A DNA stretch of 64,000 nucleotides, taken from Sitta carolinensis. Lineage: Eukaryota; Chordata; Aves; Passeriformes; Sittidae. The position numbers and the translations under genes are program-made. Shown piece after piece: positions 60,394-64,000 of this stretch. The stretch's first letter is position 1, and every line of letters starts with the position of its first letter. The stretch spans positions 43,572,501 through 43,636,500 of the forward strand of contig JAVUNC010000005.1 of the NCBI GenBank assembly GCA_032173965.1, written 5' to 3'. Below the pieces are notes generated by a model. That model made no database searches. It was not told where the DNA came from and was given only the letters and a program-made list of their open reading frames with translations.

Positions 60394-63300
60394 CTAATAT
60401 TAAAATATATACATCATACTTCATTTATGTAAAAAGCTTTCTGTTTCACCCCACAATAAATGATCTACTTGGTATAAGAGACCCTGAAAACAGTAGTGGA
60501 TAGTCTGAAGATTACAACAGTTAGAGGCTTTTCCACAGTGAACTCATAACTCTGCAACATTTTATTTATGCTAGTATTGATACAATGCTCATTGTCAGCA
60601 AGCAAAACCTGCAGTACCTTTGGAGTATTTATATTATTCATGTCCATCAGAGTTTGCCTAACAACAAAGTCTGATAAATCTATTCCCTTATTGCTATGCA
60701 CATGTACAGAGCAACATTTGTACTGTGTGCCAGGATAAAGAAAGGTCATAGCCATTTTGCTATCCTGTATCTCATAGCAGCAGGTGTTGTTCCAGGTGTG
60801 GTAGTCACATTGGACCTTTCTGTGTGAAATTCTAGATGCATGTATACATACAGACCTGTTTCTCAATGCATATGCTAAACAACTGCATCAGTGATGGCAA
60901 TATCATAACCATTCTGTCCAACAATTCTTCTTACAAGCAGGAAAGCAGAATCTTTTTCGACTAAGAACACCCATCCCCCAGAAACAGACACCTTTTGGAT
61001 AGCTGTCAAAGCTATAAAACATAACCTTGTCTGCTGCTGTAAAATCATTATAGAGGTCTCTTTTTATTAGCTTCAGCCGTATTTGCAATACAGGAATTGT
61101 ATGAGACAGGCACACAATATCCTTCCTCTAAACAGCTTTGACAACTTCAGTAGAGATTTAAGAAATGTAATTCTAGAAGAAAATAAAAAAGGGGGTAGGC
61201 CAAGACAGATAGGAAAACAGACTAGAGGAAACAGCCTTAAGTTTTTGGAAGGTTACATGGAAACACAGCACATCTCTGGGCTCCTACTTTTAATCCTTAA
61301 AAATGTCTAAAACTCACATAATATATGTTCAAGGTCTTTAAAAAGATGCCACAGATTTATTTTGCCATGAGCCAAAACTGATTAGCTATCCTGCAAAACA
61401 AAAAGCAAATCCAGGAACCCTTGTCCATGAGCTGCAGCAGCCAGCAGAGATCTCACTGGGTTGACCAACACCAAATTTTGCACAGCTAACAATGCCAGGG
61501 CTACATGCTTCTCCATATACCTGGCCCTCTGTCTCCTGAGGCAAGGCACATTTATGACTGTTTTTTTCCCTTGCTTTGAATCAGCAGGGATGGAGGGTAA
61601 CTATTCAGACTTGGCAACACTATCTGTGATAGTTAACAGAAAGAAAACCTGTCACCATGGATCCCACAGAAGGTGTCTGCCAGCAGTTTGAAAAGCAGAA
61701 ATATTCCTCAGGGCTTGGGTTCAGAATTGGGACTGACACTGTTAAACAGGTTTGTCAGCAACATGGACAGTGGGACCGAGGGCACCCTCAGCAAGAGTGC
61801 CCAACAGGTCAAGGAAGGGGATTCTGCTACAGCAAAGTGTTTATTACTCAATGCTCAAGATAGAGTTAAAAAAAAACAAAACAAAAAAAAAACGGTGATC
61901 ACAAATAGAAATATATTTGGAGATAAAGATTAGCTGGCCTGTGGACAGACCTTGATCAGCCATGAAGACAGAGAGAAGATTAAATAACTTCGTTCTATTA
62001 TAATAACACAGGATGGACTTGGGAAACTCCCAAGCAGTTAGTGTCTCCCAGAGCCGAATGGGGGCAGGGAGGAAGGCAACTGTAAGGTCATCACCAGTTC
62101 AACAAGGTCCTGAGCCAAGACGGCAGCACCCTGGGTGCAGAGAGACACCCCTTTATTTGGGCTTGGAAATTATCAGCCTCAAGCAGGAAGACAGAAGCCA
62201 CCAGAGAGATGAGTACTGATGACAACAGCACATGGTGTATGCCAGGGACAGTTTCCATAGAGTCTACGGGAGTTTCAGGAAGCCAAAAAAGCAGCTTTTC
62301 ACTGGAGCTTTCCCTGCAATCATACTAGCAGGAAACGAAGATTTCTGCAGTTATTCATTAACTTCAGCAATTCAGAAAACTCCTCGTCTAGTTCATATAA
62401 GTCATAGTCAGCTGAGAATATTTATTTTAGTAGATGCCATTTCATATTATTTTGACAAACACCTTTATTACAGCAGTAGCATGACATGAGGTAGATATAT
62501 GCCCCAGCTTTAGTCAAAACCTGCAACAAAAATTACTGCTGTTCCTTCCTTTACGAAATTACTCAGCTTTACCATCCACATCCGTCAATGAATCTATCCC
62601 TGATCAAGGGTATTTTTTCCCCCACTGCAAAATGTATTAAGTGCTTTATCTCTGACTACACTGGAATATACTTTTTAGTCCATTATTCATTAATGTCTAT
62701 TTTTGTTAAAAGACATTTTATTGCCTTTTTTTCCTAGCCTTAACATTTGTTTTAACTGCTGTTTTCATTTCCTTTAACTGAGATTCCTTCTCATCAAGAA
62801 AACATTGTTTTCACACCTGTGACATCACTGTTCTTTTGCCACAGCATATTCTACTAGATGTTGTCATTTTCCATTTAAACTTTTCGGGGCAGCTGTGCCA
62901 AAACTTAGAAGTTTTAGAAAATCCACCCTTTTGGAACTTAGAAACAAGAATACTTTGAGGTGAAGCTGTATCTTACATTCACAAACACAATCCCCTCACC
63001 ACTGAAAAATGAAGAACAACCTAGCTGGCTTGTGTTGTGTGAAACATTTTCTAAATGTAAGATTAATCAGCTTACCTAATAGAAGTTTTAGTTGGAAAAA
63101 AAACCTACTTAAAACTTTTAATGATTAACTAGTGATAATTTCGGATGCGTAGTAGGTGTCCACAAACGACAGCCACTCACTACTTAAGTTTTTTTTTCTT
63201 CCTGTAAATTCCAAGGTTTAAGCAGTAAGCTCCTTTTCTGGCCTCTTATGCACCTACTATTCATGTAAAGGAAGCTATGACAGCTGAGAGAACCATGTAT

Positions 63301-64000
63301 AAAATCTTACATACAGTATCTACTCCACTTTTATCCGGCATTTGCTCAGTTCACAGCCCTCCTTTCTTCCACAGGATACATCTTGTTAAGGGTATTTTTA
63401 GTGTTCTTTTTAAATACTTTTTCCCCTTCTTTTCTTTGGTTTTTAAAGAAACAACACATTGGATGATTAGATGATTAATGATCAAGAGTCATTTTATATT
63501 CGGTCATTTTCTAGAATCAAACAAGCCATCAGTTGAGGAATAGAATGCAATACTGGAGCCAGAGGTAGACACCTTCCTGGTGGTATCTGCAGTTGTGTCC
63601 TCTTCTTCATAGAAAATGGGGAGAGAGTTACTGCATCCATTTATGCTTATCAGCTGAAGAACATGCAATTCTCCTCACACATTACACCTTAACCTTTCAT
63701 GGTAAATGCTACGGCTTTTCTGGCAAAACAGAAAGTAGATTTATATTTACTGTTTACTCTCTTCTGTACTTCTACCTCTGAAGTCATCGATAACCTAAGT
63801 GTAAATATAGTTCTCTTAAAGTTATCCCTGGGTAAAGTGAAATCCCTTGCACTTTAACTGCCTTTAGAAATAGTAGTAAATCACTAAATAAACAGAGTCT
63901 TTTCTAACACTTATTAATCCCCCTTTTCCAAAATATCACAAGCATGCAGAAAGGCTTATTTTAAGTGGCTCGTTCTGATATGTATTTTGGGGATACTGTG
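60394..64000 (-). other. FGD6: FGD6 intron upstream of exon A (partial)
   Basis: The intron following the large second exon, which is not reached before the window ends. It has a CR1 scrap near 61708-61812 and an A/C-rich run near 61866-61892. A 133-codon minus-strand frame at 60465-60866 shows no family match I know and no conserved splice context; treated as chance. Confidence 0.7.
61708..61812 (+). mobile_element. Short CR1 fragment
   Basis: 'cctcagggcttgggttcaga' through 'gtcagcaacatggacagtgg' and 'gagggcaccctcagcaag' match the CR1 reverse-transcriptase stretch around the GPVLFNIF-like and FADD-like motifs. Ends truncated on both sides. Confidence 0.6.

Noticed and set aside
60465..60866. 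133-codon minus-strand frame near FGD6 exon A
   Set aside because: Close to a real exon but not joined to it; ordinary intron composition, no match to FGD6 or any family I recognise, and no start/stop context that sets it apart.
1..64000. CRISPR arrays, bacterial operons, prophage or other prokaryotic systems
   Set aside because: No regularly spaced repeats and no long uninterrupted genes; exon structure and repeats are those of a bird chromosome.

Overview
The window is vertebrate nuclear DNA, almost certainly from a bird. The evidence is spliced genes with GT-AG introns, a CpG-island promoter, at least seven CR1 LINE copies, one avian ERVL-like solo LTR, and no mammalian L1 or Alu. It holds parts of two known protein genes, both on the minus strand, in the order known from human 12q22 (FGD6 upstream, NR2C1 downstream). 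Nearly all open frames of 60-130 codons are chance frames in introns or frames inside repeats. I see no bacterial-type operon, CRISPR array, rRNA or confident tRNA.

Positions 1-14.3 kb: the 5' end of NR2C1 (orphan nuclear receptor TR2). A CpG island at about 13.56-14.40 kb carries the promoter and a noncoding first exon that probably ends at 14119 with a strong donor. A 13.6 kb first intron follows, containing two CR1 copies, an older CR1 relic and the solo LTR. The first coding exon (409-484; ATG at 462) encodes 18 residues recognisable as the TR2 N terminus. The rest of NR2C1 lies to the left of the window. A 7-bp inverted repeat of nuclear-receptor half-sites with a 7-bp spacer (14180-14200) sits just upstream of the inferred exon 1.

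Positions 14.4-17.15 kb: a short intergenic gap of about 3 kb, roughly 40% of it minus-strand CR1 sequence; one CR1 directly abuts the CpG island.

Positions 17.15-64 kb: the 3' half of FGD6 (FYVE, RhoGEF and PH domain containing 6). I placed 19 consecutive coding exons (labelled A to S, 5' to 3') with GT-AG borders and continuous phase. They encode 617 residues plus the stop: an acidic linker, a complete DH (RhoGEF) domain, PH1, a FYVE zinc finger with all eight cysteines, a linker, and PH2. A 3' UTR of about 3.1 kb runs down to a poly(A) signal near 17173. The first exon and the large second exon lie beyond 64 kb.

The introns hold microsatellites, a purine-rich tract, a degenerate minisatellite and several ancient MIR/L2-like relics. 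I found no convincing undescribed system. The points most worth a second look are the half-site palindrome in the NR2C1 promoter, the CR1 abutting that promoter, possible antisense initiation at a YY1 site, the DH microexon with its very short intron, and weak splice donors in FGD6.
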